DNA of 64,000 nt from Cyclina sinensis (taxonomy: Eukaryota; Mollusca; Bivalvia; Venerida; Veneridae). Made by a program: the position numbers and the translations under genes. Within the stretch, counting starts at the first letter, position 1, and every line of letters begins with the position of its first letter. A model generated the notes under the pieces. The model saw only the letters and a list, made by a program, of their open reading frames with translations, ran no database searches and was not told the DNA's origin. Location: contig JAAONU010000006.1 of NCBI GenBank assembly GCA_012932295.1, forward strand, positions 29,910,882-29,974,881. The letters are read 5' to 3'. Shown here piece after piece: positions 1-12,700 of this stretch.

Positions 1-1320
1 GGTTTGTTTGATTGTAACATAAAACTTTTTGAGTGATAACATGTCAAAAGTTTCAAACGGTATAAAATCTAGATAAGTTGTACTGCTTAACGTTCTTGAT
101 TTTGCAGTTTAAATCTGCAATAACTTGCAACAAAAACATAAAAGGTAATTCTCAATATTTTATCTTCTTTATTATTTAAGTCTTAACTGACTCGGACATA
201 TCACGACAACAATATATAATGACATTGATGGTTTACGATAGTATCAACAACATGTAAGAATAAATATGCGATTATATGAAAAATGCGATCTTACGAAAAT
301 TTTACAGGGTCCAATGCATATTCGTAGCATTGCGAATGGACTAGCTATATTTGCAATAATTTTTTCATTTCCTTATTTTGCTTTTTTAGGGGGATGGCGG
401 GGTACTTGCAAGCTCACTTCCGACAAATAAAACAGACAAGTGTTTGTGCCACTCTGCAGTGCTCTTGTTGCAAGGTCAAGGTCACTAGAGATGATGAAAT
501 GTCCAGATTTTGTCCAGAGCATATTTTCTACATGCATGGGGGGATTTCAGTATAACTTCAGTTTCACTTAAAATGTATCTTTCACTATCAGCACTAAGAA
601 TAGTAAAACTTTCTTCCCTACTAACACCTCTTTTTATCCATTATGCCCACATCTTCACCAAAAGCTTTTTGGACAGGCGTATTTTGTGACAGTGGCACCC
701 TTGTTTATTTATGGAGAAGACCTAATCTACACTCTGACCTATACATTATGTCTCTCTTGCATAATCCAGATTGCTTGAAACCATTAAACTTCTCTGACCC
801 TCATTTCTACCATTATCTTTTAGAAATTCTTTATGTAAAATCTTGTTTTCAAATAATGACATAATCAAGCATCTTGGCTTAACTAAGTCTACAAGGTCCC
901 ATGCCTTTTCAAAAAGAACATCTGCATCTTTTTATGGGAAATTATCATTTTGGAATTGCAATGCTTACATTTCATTATAAATCCTGTTACGATTTTTGTA
1001 TGACGCAGTTATATTTTTTTTTCCATTTAATGTATCATTAACGAAACCATGATTGTTATCACACACTTTGTTCATTCTCTTGGTAATTCACAAAACAGTT
1101 TTTATAGTTTATCATTTAATCTAGGTGCCACTGGAAACAATATTAAAAAAATTTATGGCTCTTAAATTTGACTTTGAAGATATTATACACCACATAATTA
1201 TTGATTAAACTTAACAAAATGAAGGGCTATTATTCTGTAATTTGTATGTTGCTCATAATGACATTAGTAAGTGTATCAAAATGAGTTTCATGGTTGTATT
1301 TTCCTTAATGTAGTAGGTAG
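1..1320. other. Upstream intergenic DNA, no gene seen
   Basis: AT-rich sequence with no reading frame that resembles a known protein. A short stretch around 460-560, with a GGTCAAGGTCA motif, resembles the monomer text of the arrays further right and may be an old fragment of one. Nothing else is supported. Confidence 0.5.
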
Positions 1321-2490
1321 ACTGTTGGTTGTATTCTCAGAATTATGCCAACTATCCCTGTAATGCCTTTATGTAGTATAGATAGACTGTTGGTTGTATT
1401 CTCAGAATTATGCCAACTATCCCTGTAATGCCTTTATGTAGTATAGATAGACTGTGGGTTGTATTCTCAGAATTATGCCAACTATCCCTGTAATGCCTTT
1501 ATGTAGTATTGGCACACTGTGGGTTGTATTCTCAGAATTATGCCAACTATCCCTGTAATGCCTTTATGTAGTATAGATAGACTGTGGGTTGTATTCTCAG
1601 AATTATGCCAACTATCCCTGTAATGCCTTTATGTAGTATAGATAGACTGTGGGTTGTATTCTCAGAATTATGCCAACTATCCCTGTAATGCCTTTATGTA
1701 GTATAGATAGACTGTGGGTTGTATTCTCAGAATTATGCCAACTATCCCTGTAATGTCTTTATGTAGTATAGATAGACTGTGGGTTGTATTCTCAGAATTA
1801 TGCCAACTATCCCTGTAATGTCTTTATGTAGTATAGATAGACTGTGGGTTGTATTCTCAGAATTATGCCAACTATCCCTGTAATGTCTTTATGTAGTATA
1901 GATAGACTGTTGGTTGTATTCTCAGAATTATGCCAACTATCCCTGTAATGCCTTTATGTAGTATAGGTAGACTGTTGGTTGTATTCTCAGAATTATGCCA
2001 ACTATCCCTGTAATGCCTTTACTTAGTATTGGCACACTGTGGGTTGTATTCTCAGAATTATGCCAACTATCCCTGTAATGTCTTTATCTAGTATAGATAG
2101 ACTGTGGGTTGTATTCTCAGAATTATGCCAACTATCCCTGTTATGTCTTTATGTAGTATAGATAGACTGTTGGTTGTATTCTCAGAATTGTGCCAACTAT
2201 CCCTGTAATGCCTTTACGTAGTATTGGCACACTGTGGGTTGTATTCTCAGAATTATGCCAACTATCCCTGTAATGTCTTTATGTAGTATAGATAGACTGT
2301 GGGTTGTATTCTCAGAATTATGCCAACTATCCCTGTAATGTCTTTATGTAGTATAGATAGACTGTTGGTTGTATTCTCAGAATTATGCCAACTATCCCTG
2401 TTATGTCTTTATGTAGTATAGATAGACTGTTGGTTGTATTCTCAGAATTATGCCAACTATCCCTGTAATGCCTTTGTGTAGTATAGGTAG
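1321..2490. repeat. 65 bp tandem satellite, 18 copies
   Basis: A 65 bp unit beginning ACTGTGGGTTGTATTCTCAG repeats head to tail with exact 65-base spacing (1321, 1386, 1451, and so on to 2426), giving 18 copies. Copies differ only by scattered substitutions such as gatag/ggtag, TTGG/GTGG and a recurring 'ttggcac' variant (1509, 2029, 2224). The constant length and low divergence suggest recent expansion. Open frames on the minus strand across it are repeat artefacts. Confidence 0.97.
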
Positions 2491-3601
2491 AAATTAAAGC
2501 ATAGACTTGCATGAATTTGAATCTGTCAGGTGATTCCTGATCCAGAAGGAAAGATTTTTTTTTTCTAGTGATTGTGTCCAATCTCAGTGTGTCTGGAAAT
2601 TGTTAATTGAATTGTAAATGTATTTTTGGTTAGATTTGAAATTAAATACATAGCATTAACACAGAATTATGAGGAAACTTAAGGATAATTAGTTAAAGAT
2701 GAATGACTAATCAGAGATGTGTATTAGCTGTGAGATTTGTCTTAATTTAGGACCTTGACCAGCTATGATCTCTTAGTCTCAGTTGCTATGACATCCATCA
2801 GGTAGATATATCTTCATATTCACCTCACTTCAGTGTAGTGTGATAAATATCCAAGATGTTTGCTTTTCTGCAATTATTGTGTGTAACCCCAAAGCCATTG
2901 TTGACTAAAGGAAAGAATTTACTAAAATACCACAGTATGAGGTCATCACTTTATTATGAAAATCACTTTCATTTGTTTCCGAGCTAAAACACCTACTTCA
3001 TAAGAAGCTGTTTCGTGCTTGCGGGAATGCTAAATTATGATTAGAGGTTTAACTGATATATCATTAAGAAAGCAAGCAGCAAGAATAGATTGCTCCCTCC
3101 AGTCTAATACATCATTAGCAGCAGACTGGTAACATGTAGTGTAACAACTTAATGGGTTTGCAGTCTAGTTACTGGACTTGATTTTGTGAGGAAAGCTTTT
3201 CTTGATACTATTGAACAAGATTAAGTTTTCTCTATTTTTGTGTCAGCTTATGTCTGAAGACCATTATTGCTGTTTTTAGCTCTCCTTAGCACAATGTACT
3301 CAAGGTGAGATTTGGTGATTGCTTTGCAGTGTCCGTCATGATTCATGCATCTTCAGCTTTTAACTTTAGACAACATCTCTCATACTCAGCCATCCTGGTC
3401 AAAGTCAGTGAAACTTGGCAGAGGTGTTCCGTGCATTTAGCTCTGTCACACTCGTTCAGAGACTTCCATGTCATGCAAAACTCAAGAATGAAAATTGTTT
3501 AAATTTTTTGTCTGAAATCTCCAGGCCCATATCTGTGGAATTAATCTTAATGTAGTCCAGCCCACCCCACTTCCAGACAACAATACTCATCAATAAAACT
3601 A
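2491..3601. other. Intergenic, with an array-type remnant
   Basis: No gene recognised. The stretch at about 3298-3450 (caaggtgagatttggtgattgc ..., then text about hits and 'gtgaaacttggcagaggtgtt') resembles the leader of the A-type arrays, so it is probably a decayed fragment of one. The rest is AT-rich and uninformative. Confidence 0.4.
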
Positions 3602-3845
3602 GTGGCGGTATGGCCGAGTGGTTAACGTTTCGGACTAGTAGTGAAAGGATTGCTAGCCGCACGGGTTCAAACCCAGTCAGGGTCAAGCAGTTGTTTCCTA
3701 ATGAGCAAGAAACTTTACACTCATTGCTTAGTACTGGTTAGTTCCAGGAACAGATTCCAGAGTGTGTCTATAAGCTAAAAGCTTCCTACACAATTGAACT
3801 AAAATAAATTTGGTATAAACTAATAAAGCTTGGAGTTTGTTTGTT
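3602..3845 (+). mobile_element. tRNA-derived SINE (Ser/Leu-like head)
   Basis: The first 80 or so bases look like a class II tRNA with a long variable arm. Box A is TGGCCGAGTGG (3611-3621) and box B is GGGTTCAAACCC, with an AT-rich body and a tail rich in taaactaataa after it. No clean acceptor stem closes the fold, and the tail matches molluscan SINEs rather than a tRNA gene, so it is called a SINE. The A and B boxes would be its internal RNA polymerase III promoter. Confidence 0.65.
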
Positions 3846-4419
3846 TTTGTTCCAGAACCATGGATTTATATTTAAAAAGAGTTTATTTTCAAACTCACAT
3901 GCCCCCAAAAGAAATTAACGTTTTACTATAGGACATATAAATTTGCTTGTTGAAATTATAAACAGGGATACACCCTGAAAATCCCATCTATTAAAGTGCT
4001 GCTTATTTTTATCCAGTTGAATAGGTGAACATGTTCAACAAACCTAGGCATTTCAGACAAAAAATTGATTATGATAGAACTTAATGAACTTAAATATTTC
4101 ATTAACATTTAGAAAGCTTATTAATTAAAATAATGCTTAAAATGTTTTATGTTTGGCTGGTTTTGGATGTTTATCCCAGTTTCCACTTACTTAAATTGAT
4201 TTTCTGTGAGCATTCTGGTCTAACTCAGTGTTTCAGTAAGAAAAGATTATTCAATGTTGTTAAGCAATTTTTGGATGCATTGTGATTCTCATTACAGAGG
4301 GTTTCAAAGTTGCTCATAAAAACATGATTATTGTCAAAATTTTGTATTCTTCTTTCACGAGGCATTATTTCTTAAGTTACATCTAGCACAGTTGTAGTAC
4401 TACATGTATTACATACATG

Positions 4420-4635
4420 TCCATCCTTGAGGACACCTGTCTCCATGGTGGAGTGATTAATATATCACTGACTTTAATTTCACACTGATAGGTGGTCATG
4501 GGTTTGAGCCCCACTACCGACCATTACAGATTTTAAGCAACTGCTAAGTTTCTGATGGAGAATATGCATCTTGTATAGGCCCATCTGATATGGCTGCCTG
4601 TTGATGGGTATAGAACTCAATTAAACTAAACCAAA
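4420..4635 (+). mobile_element. tRNA-derived SINE
   Basis: A tRNA-like head with box A-like text near 4445-4460 and box B GGGTTTGAGCCCC (4499-4511) is followed by a body (ctgatggagaatatg...) and the tail ttaaactaaaccaaac, typical of bivalve SINEs. Its head differs from the SINE at 3602, so the two belong to different subfamilies or are differently decayed. Confidence 0.6.
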
Positions 4636-6696
4636 CTGTAGTTATGATCATTTGACTTTTGCTGAACACAATAGAATTACCAGATATGCTTGTGTAATGG
4701 GTAAAAATCATCTTCAGTGATAGAAAATTTGGTCAAAACAACCATTTTTATTCTATAATGCAAGCAATTTTTTAAACCATTTCATTCCAGTTTTGTAGCT
4801 CTCCAGAGCACACATACCGTAAGTGCATTTTAGCTTTGGGCATATAAACATTTCTCATTTATTTTATCATATTTTGTTCCCTTGTTAATTTTAAGGACAA
4901 CAAATAGTGTGATAATCTGTATAAAATCAACATTAACTATTTATAGTTTGCAGCCTTAACGACTGGATTGCTAATGGAGTCCTTTTGAAATTACCTTACA
5001 GAATTTGTGCCACATAGGGAAATCTACTATTGATTTAACAATCAGTTTCTCTTGGGTTCCTTTTCTGTCATAATTTCTGACAGCTGACAGTTTGAAACTT
5101 TTTTTTAGTGGGGAGATCATTCGAAAGTGCGTCGATTTTCATCTGGAAAGGGATACGATATTGCTGTACTCGTATTGCTGTTATAATCTGTGTCTCTGCT
5201 GTACTGTTGTTCAGAAGTTGCAAAAATATTTTTTTCAGTCATTTGAAGCTAGTTATGAATCATATTTGCTGAGAAAATAAATTACATGTCAGTTTACATT
5301 GCACATTGTATCTATAACAGTAAAATCTCCCTTATCCAGACTCTCAATTTTCTGGATTCCTCTCCAGCTGGATGGTTTCTTAAGTCCAAATCCATTGATT
5401 CTGTATTTGTATTCAAAATGACTTCCTAGGTTGGATTATCCTTATTTGGCATGTACATGTATTTCTTTACAATTGTATCGCAGACATTTTAGGACTTAAT
5501 TCCACAATACCAGTGCCTTCCTTCTAGTAGTAAGCAGACGAAAAGTGATATGTTAAAAAAAAGTGATGTGGACTGTTTTTACCATCCAGACAGCCAAACA
5601 TAGTTCTGTTCATTATTGTCAGACTTCTTATACAGAGATACATAGAAGATTTTACAATGCTGTACATCAAATTATTGGGTCTAAGAAGCTTCTACACAGA
5701 GATATCCTCAATAGCATTAGCTTTCTACTGTGTTACCAATTGTTTCTGTCTTATGCCAGTCTTTGAAACGGGATGTCTTTTGCTGAGAGATAAAGAAATA
5801 ACAAAATACACATTGTACATTGTGTGACTTATTCAGTAGTTTATTAGCAATTTGTGGATTTTCCCCCCTCTGATTGGGGTATTGATAATCTGGGAGAAAG
5901 AATCATTATTGGTTTAGATAGGATATAGAGAGTATAAAAATATGAATATATGGGATAATTACTTATACAAGACACACAGACGTGTTGAAGAAATGCTATT
6001 GTGACAATTGTCTTGTGATAGTGACTTTTGAAAAATCAATTTGAAATGTGTTCAGTGCATATTAACACAATATACTGTACTTGGTTGATCTGTTAATGTA
6101 AGTGCTTTTTCAAAATATTATTTTATCGAAAATATTGCTTTCCGATAAATATTTTTATTGGAGGTGATACTGGAAACAATGGCTGCAGCGTTCAATGTTA
6201 ATTGAAAGATTTTACTCATGCTATAGAATAACAGTGTTGAAAGTTGACACATAATCAATTCTGTGTTTTAGAGAGAGAAATTTGGACTTGTTCAAAAAAT
6301 TCTACAAACAAAAGTGGCATGTTTCAGGCAAATTTTCTTTTTCAGAAATTTTTAGTAAAATTGCTAATAAAATTGACCTAATAGACATATTTAAAATAAA
6401 AGGCATATTTGATTGCCCATTAGGGATGATAGTCATTAGCAAAGGAATAAGGAATTGAAATTCACATATTCATCAGAGGTTTAATTGTTTTACCTAGAAA
6501 CTGAGTTTTAGTTTGAAATATCAGAACTCTTATTTTTGAAAGAAAAACAGTATTCCAAATAAAAATTTTGATATTGAAAATAAAACGAGGAAGTTAGAGA
6601 AAATTGAAATATTTATTCCTTATAATTAAAAAATTATAATATATGTACCTTTTGAGAATTTGATAACTGAAAGTCAGGTGTTTTGAAAAAGTGCAT
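4636..6696. other. Region upstream of the stomatin start codon
   Basis: AT-rich with no recognised gene. It may hold the stomatin promoter and 5' UTR, but no TATA box or initiator stands out well enough to call. An upstream non-coding exon cannot be excluded. Confidence 0.4.
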
Positions 6697-6796
6697 ATGG
6701 AGGAATTCAAAATGACAGATAGAAATAACTATGGCTACCCACGACAACAATCACATGCTTCTAGGAGGGATCTTGAAGAAAATCGGGTCATTGGAG
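6697..6796 (+). CDS. Stomatin exon 1 (start, polar N-terminus)
   Basis: Encodes residues 1-33 and the first base of codon 34; the donor is GTAGGT. The sequence is charged and rich in Arg, Asn and Gln, as expected for the cytoplasmic N-terminus. Joining its last G to the CT of exon 2 gives Ala and keeps the frame. The alternative GT four bases downstream would break the frame. Confidence 0.85.
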
Positions 6797-9700
6797 GTAG
6801 GTACTTAATCCAAATTACTTGTTTATATTTTGGTTTAAAATTTTGGAGTTACTGAATTTTCAACCAATTTTAGTCTAGCAATGATTTTGAGCTTACACGT
6901 TGTTGAAATCTGATTGAAATCCCAAATCAAGCTGTACGGTAGATCATGTACTTTAGTCCAATTGTTTATTGTAGCTGGACGCATATGTGACTAGTGTCTG
7001 CTTAAGAAATAGCTTAGTTACGGTTTTTACAGATAGAACAAGATACAGGTAGCAAGCATCCCATTGAATCTACTCCTGGTTCTGTTAAACGAGTATAATG
7101 AAGTCGTATTTTCATTCCTTTTTGGATTGTGTCTGTGCAGGATGCAAAGATGGACAAAGTTCTTTGATTTAAGGTTTTCCTTTTTACTTTTTCAACAACA
7201 CAGGTAATCCTGATCTTAACGACAACAGATATGGAAATCCACAATAATACAAATAGTTCCTATAACAATTTAGCAGTAGGAATTCCTATAATTAAACTTA
7301 TAATGTCTTAAATGTTAACACTCTGGATGTCCAGTCATATATCTATATCAATACTATATCTATATATTTTAAACATAAAATCTAAATACTTATATAGGAA
7401 TCTCTTAATTCTCAAGTAAACACTCAAATGGCTTCTTTGATTGGTCTGCATATGACAGCTTGGCTTCACATTGCTTCTCACTTAGATAAGTAAAAGGTCA
7501 CATTTTAACATATTGGATAAGTAATCAACTTTTAAAATACAACAAGGCTTAAGAAGACAAATAAACCTTAATTGAGCAGAAGGTGCTAATGTAAATCCAA
7601 CACTTAGGCAAAATCTGTCTGGCTTGTATACCAGAGAAATAATTAAGTAAAATAATCATAATTTTATGAGTTTTTGTTTGAAAGTAGAAATTTGAAAAAT
7701 AAGAATGTAAAATTCATAACCTTGATTAAAATACAAATCTTTTGATACCAAATTTGGCTATAAAGGATAAAATTAAACAGTTTCCTTATTTTAGTGTTCT
7801 ATTTATGATTAAACTTTAAGAAATTTATTAATTTGCATAATTATGTATTATGTAATATTTTTGAAAAAAAAATATGCATCATAATACGAGCACTAAATAT
7901 TGCTGGTACTGAGACCAGAGTGTAACATTGTATCATTAAGTCCTTTACCATTGTTTGTAGGTGGAGAAATGAGGGACCACAACCTCTAGATTACTACTGT
8001 AGTCTTTTAAATGTTTTCACCCCAAGATCATGAACCCTTATTAGTGCTATGGTAAATGCCTTGTCCATATAGTTCAATTAATTGACTTGTAAAACTGCAA
8101 ATTAAAAAAAAAATTGTTAGAAATTGATTAAGATTAATTATTGCATATTGAACAGTTCCAAACTGTTTGCCCAAAGTATAAAATTACATACTTATAACTG
8201 GCAACATGCTGATCAGCCTAATTATAGGTAAACAGTAGTAATTTTCCAATATTTTGTGCTCAGGATTTTTAGAGACAGATCAGAGGGGAGGGGTAATGAG
8301 CAAAACTTGTAATGTAACGGTTTAAGTTTGATCCACTGTAATTCCACAAATGCTGCTGTCTTTTAAAAGAGGTGTTAAACCAAGTTCTTGTGTATTGATG
8401 CTATAAACTTGGCATGACAAAAGAACCAGCCATTGAATTAGATGCTTTTTTGTATATTTAAAATAGCCTACAACCTTAATTACCATACATACCACTGGGG
8501 GTGGTGGCAGGTTGAGGGCATTTTGTACCAGCAATAAATAAACTTAAAACAAACTTCAAATTTTTGCTTTATTTTTTATTAGCTCACCTGAGCAAGATGC
8601 TCAGATAAGTTTATAATTGTGACCTTCCATCTGGCTTGTCATCCACCACTTGATTTAAACAAAGTCTCCTCTGAAACCTCCAGCCAAAAGGGAATGAAAT
8701 TTTGCATGGATGTTCCTGGCATGCATCTCTGCAAAAATTTGTAGAAAGATTGAATTCTGTCTTGAACTCTGGTTGCTATGGTAACAGAAAAGAAAACTGA
8801 AATATTCTAAAATCTTTTTGTCAGAAGTCTTAGTCCCTGGACCCTTGATATTTGGTGTATAGCATTGTATATCTTACCTCTATCATGATTGTTTGAATTA
8901 TGCTCCTGGGGTTAAATTGACCCTACCAAGGAAGTCCTATTTGTATGAAATATAACTGAAAAATAATGACTGTTAGATTTATTTCCCTAGGGTCAAAATA
9001 ACCCTGCCCTTAAGCTCACTTGTTCTGTATAATGTTGTATTAAGAAAACTTTGCCCTATAGAGATTAAATGTTGGTATATACTTATTTTACCTTTACAAA
9101 ATTGTTCAGATTGTCTTCCTAGGATTAAAATCATCCCTGCTGAGGGGTCACTTAGTTTTTATAGAATTATGTAGAAAGACAAAAAAATTCCTTAAAAACT
9201 TTTAAGGAATCTTCATGTTCACATGTTTAACTTAGTTGACCTCAACCTTTGTCTTGATTCTTTTTGCAGCTACAATATGAAACTTTGAACTTTACTTATA
9301 ATTTTGCATGCAGATTTCAACTGTGTTTTTAGCCAACATCACCTTGACCTGTTGACCTACTTTCTTGTCAATGCAGCTTTAGTATAAAAATGTTAGCTAT
9401 AGTTATATTTTGCATGTAGATCTCAACTTTGACTTGAACCAGTATTGAACTTACACTTCTTACTTACTAACATATGAAATTCAGACCAGATGTACAATTT
9501 TGCATGACTAGATTTCATGTTCAACACAAGGTGAACTTAACCTTTGTTCCTGCATTGGTTTTCTGTTTTAACTGGTAATCAGATGCAGGGCCGTCTTGTT
9601 TTATTTATTGTAGAGTTTGGTTGAAAATCAGGAATAAGTTTTATATTACTTTAAATCTTTTTAAGCTCCTCTGAGCATTATGCTCAAGGTGAGCTTTTGT

Positions 9701-12700
9701 GATCACTCTGTATCTAGCATGTCATGCTTCATCTATTTTTAGGTCTTTGTCTGTCGTCCGTCCATCTGTCCGTCCATTGTCAACATTTTATTCAAACAAC
9801 ATCTCCTCTGAAACCACTGGGCCAAATTTAATGAAACTTGACTGGGATATTCCTTGAAGCTCTACCAAGATTGTTCAAATGGTTCCAGTCCATTGCATTT
9901 CTGGGTCATTGGAGTTAAAATAGATTTTAAAAGTTGGATTTTAAAAATCTTCTTCTCCAAAACCTCAAGGCCTGGAGCTTAGATATTTAGTATGAAGCAT
10001 GATCTAGTGGACCTCTACCAATTTGTTCAAATTATGACCCTGGGGTCAGAACTGACCCCACCTTAGAGGACAGTTGATTTTACAAAGATTTATTTTGGGA
10101 AAACTTAAAAATCTCCTTTCAGAAACCACAAGGCCTAGAGTTAAGATATTTGGTGTGCAGCATTGTCTAGTGGAGCTCTACCAGGTTTGTTCAAATTGTT
10201 GCGCCTGGGTCAGAAAAGGCCCCACCAAGGCATCACATGTTTTACCTACCAAATTTGTTCAAATTATGACCCTGGGGTCAGAACTGACCCCACCTTAGAG
10301 GAAAGTTGATTTTACATAGATTTATTTTGGGAAAACTTAAAAATCTTCTTGTCAGAAACCATAATACCTAGAGTTTAGATATTTGGTGTGCTACATTGTC
10401 TAGTGAACCTTTACCAAGTTTGTTCAAATCTTGACCCCAGGGTCAAAAATGGCCCTGCCACAGGGGTCACTTGTTTTACCTATAGTAATATAGGAAAATG
10501 TTTTAAAAAATCTCCTTGTCAGAAACCAAAAGGCGCTCAGCTTAGGTATTTCGTATGTAGCATTGTTTAGAGGACCTCTACCAAGTTTGTTCAAATCATG
10601 TCAAAACTGGCCCAACCCAGGGGGTCATTTGATTTTACACAAAGACTTATAGAGGGAAAAATTAAAAAATCTACTGCTTTGAAACACCAAGGGCTAAACC
10701 TTCAATCATTCATTGTTATGTCTCCTCCCCCCCCCCCCCCAACCACGCCCTTCTGGTGGAGACATATTGTTTTTGCCCTGTCCATGGGTGTCTGTTCATC
10801 TGTCTGTCTTTCACACTTCATTTAATTCTGTTCAATAACTAATTGAGTACCAATTGACTCAGAGCCTTAAAACTTCACAGGTTTATTGCCCTAAAAGAGT
10901 ATAAAAAAACATTTTGTTTTGTTGGGTCATACGTCAAAGGTCAAGGTCAGAGGGACCTCTAGAGTGAAAACTGTTTCACTCAATAACAGGAGTACAATTT
11001 GACTAGCCTTTGGGGTCTCTTAATCTTACAAAGACTAACTGACTTATGTCAGCAAAACTTTGAAAATGTTCTTGTCTGTAACCACAGGGCATAGATATTT
11101 TGTATGGAACATCATTTAGAAGTCCTCTACCAAGATTGTTCAAATTATGCTCCTGGGTCATAAATGACTCTGCCCCAGGGAAAACAGTAATTTTATAGGC
11201 ACAATATTTTTATATTTGGAAACTTACAAAATTTTCTTGTTTGATACTGTATGCCTTAGAGCTTGGATTGTTTTGTATGTTGCATAATTTAGTTGACCTC
11301 TGCCAGACTAGTTCAGATTATGTCCCTGAGGCCAAAAACTGGTCCCACCCCAGGGGTCCTTTTTATCTGAAATATTTGATCTTTGAAAATGTTCTTGTCA
11401 GAAGCCATAAGCTCAAGGCCTGATATTTGGTATGTAGCATTGTATAGTTGACCTCTACAAAGAATATTCAAATTGTGTCCTTTAGGTAAAAATTTGTCCC
11501 ACACTGGGCTGGGGGGACCTGTTTGTGTAGAGTATTTAATGTTTGAAAATCTTCATGTTAGAAATTGTAGGCTCAGATATTTGCTATATTCTATCATATA
11601 TAGTTGAACTTTCTGAAGGTTGTTGAGGTTATTTACTAGAGTCAACATTGACCTGCCAGGCGTCACTAATGTTTTACATTGATTCTTGTAGGAAAAACTG
11701 TAAGTCTTCAGGTCTGTATGCCCTAAAGTTTAGATATTTTTCTGTAGTATTGTAAAGTGGATGATACCAAGTTTGTTTAAATTATGTCCCTTAGGTCAAT
11801 ATTGACCTCCTGCAGGGGTCCTGCTTGTATAAAATTTAAGATCTTTGAAAATCTTCTATTCAGAAACTGTAATTTTGCTTATGATGTTTGCTCAATGGCA
11901 GACACACAGCTAAAGTAGGCAGGCAAGCTATCCAGAGCCATCATGGTCCTCTTGTTTCTTCATGGTATGGATAATGCAATGTAACTTGATAAGCAGTTTT
12001 ATTTCCCATAAACTACACAATGGTAGAATATATGTCTGGTAGTGCTCTACATTTTCAACTTAAATTTGACTGTCATAAGAATGCTTTTTAATCACCTTAT
12101 ATCATTAATGTTACTCATCTCCAGTTTTCTCAAAGCACAAATAAGTCCAAAAGGAGATACATGTTTTAGAGAAAAAGTTTATGCTTAACCCCTGTGAAGG
12201 GAATACAGTCCACTCTCAATATCTCAAATTTTGGCAGACTGAGTAAATTACTTTGACTTAAGCAGAATTCGACATGGTCGGAGCTGGTATACTTTACAAT
12301 ATTTTGGGTCTGTTAAACGTTTAAAGTAGCAACATTAATGAAATCAAGTGATTAAAAAGCATTCTTATGACGGTCAAATTTAAGTTGGAAATGTAGAGCA
12401 CTACCAGACATTTATTCTACCAATGTGTAGTTTACGGGAAATAAAACTGCTTTTCTTTTTCGACTAGAGCACACACAATAATTCCATTACTTACAATTGT
12501 ACCAATGGTAATTGCAAATTATGGCCTTTTTGAATTGGGATGATATGACTGAATTAAAACATCCATTCACTTATTTCAGTAACTAATGATTCAAGTTACC
12601 ATAGTTTTAAATAAGCTTGCTTTCTTTTCAAGTTTAGGCTGATCTTAACACTACATGGGCATATTAAAATCAAGCAATTTTAAAAATTTTATTCAAAAGA

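Noticed and set aside
3602..3690. Functional tRNA-Ser or tRNA-Leu gene
   Set aside because: Boxes A and B are good but no acceptor stem closes, and a SINE body and tail follow.
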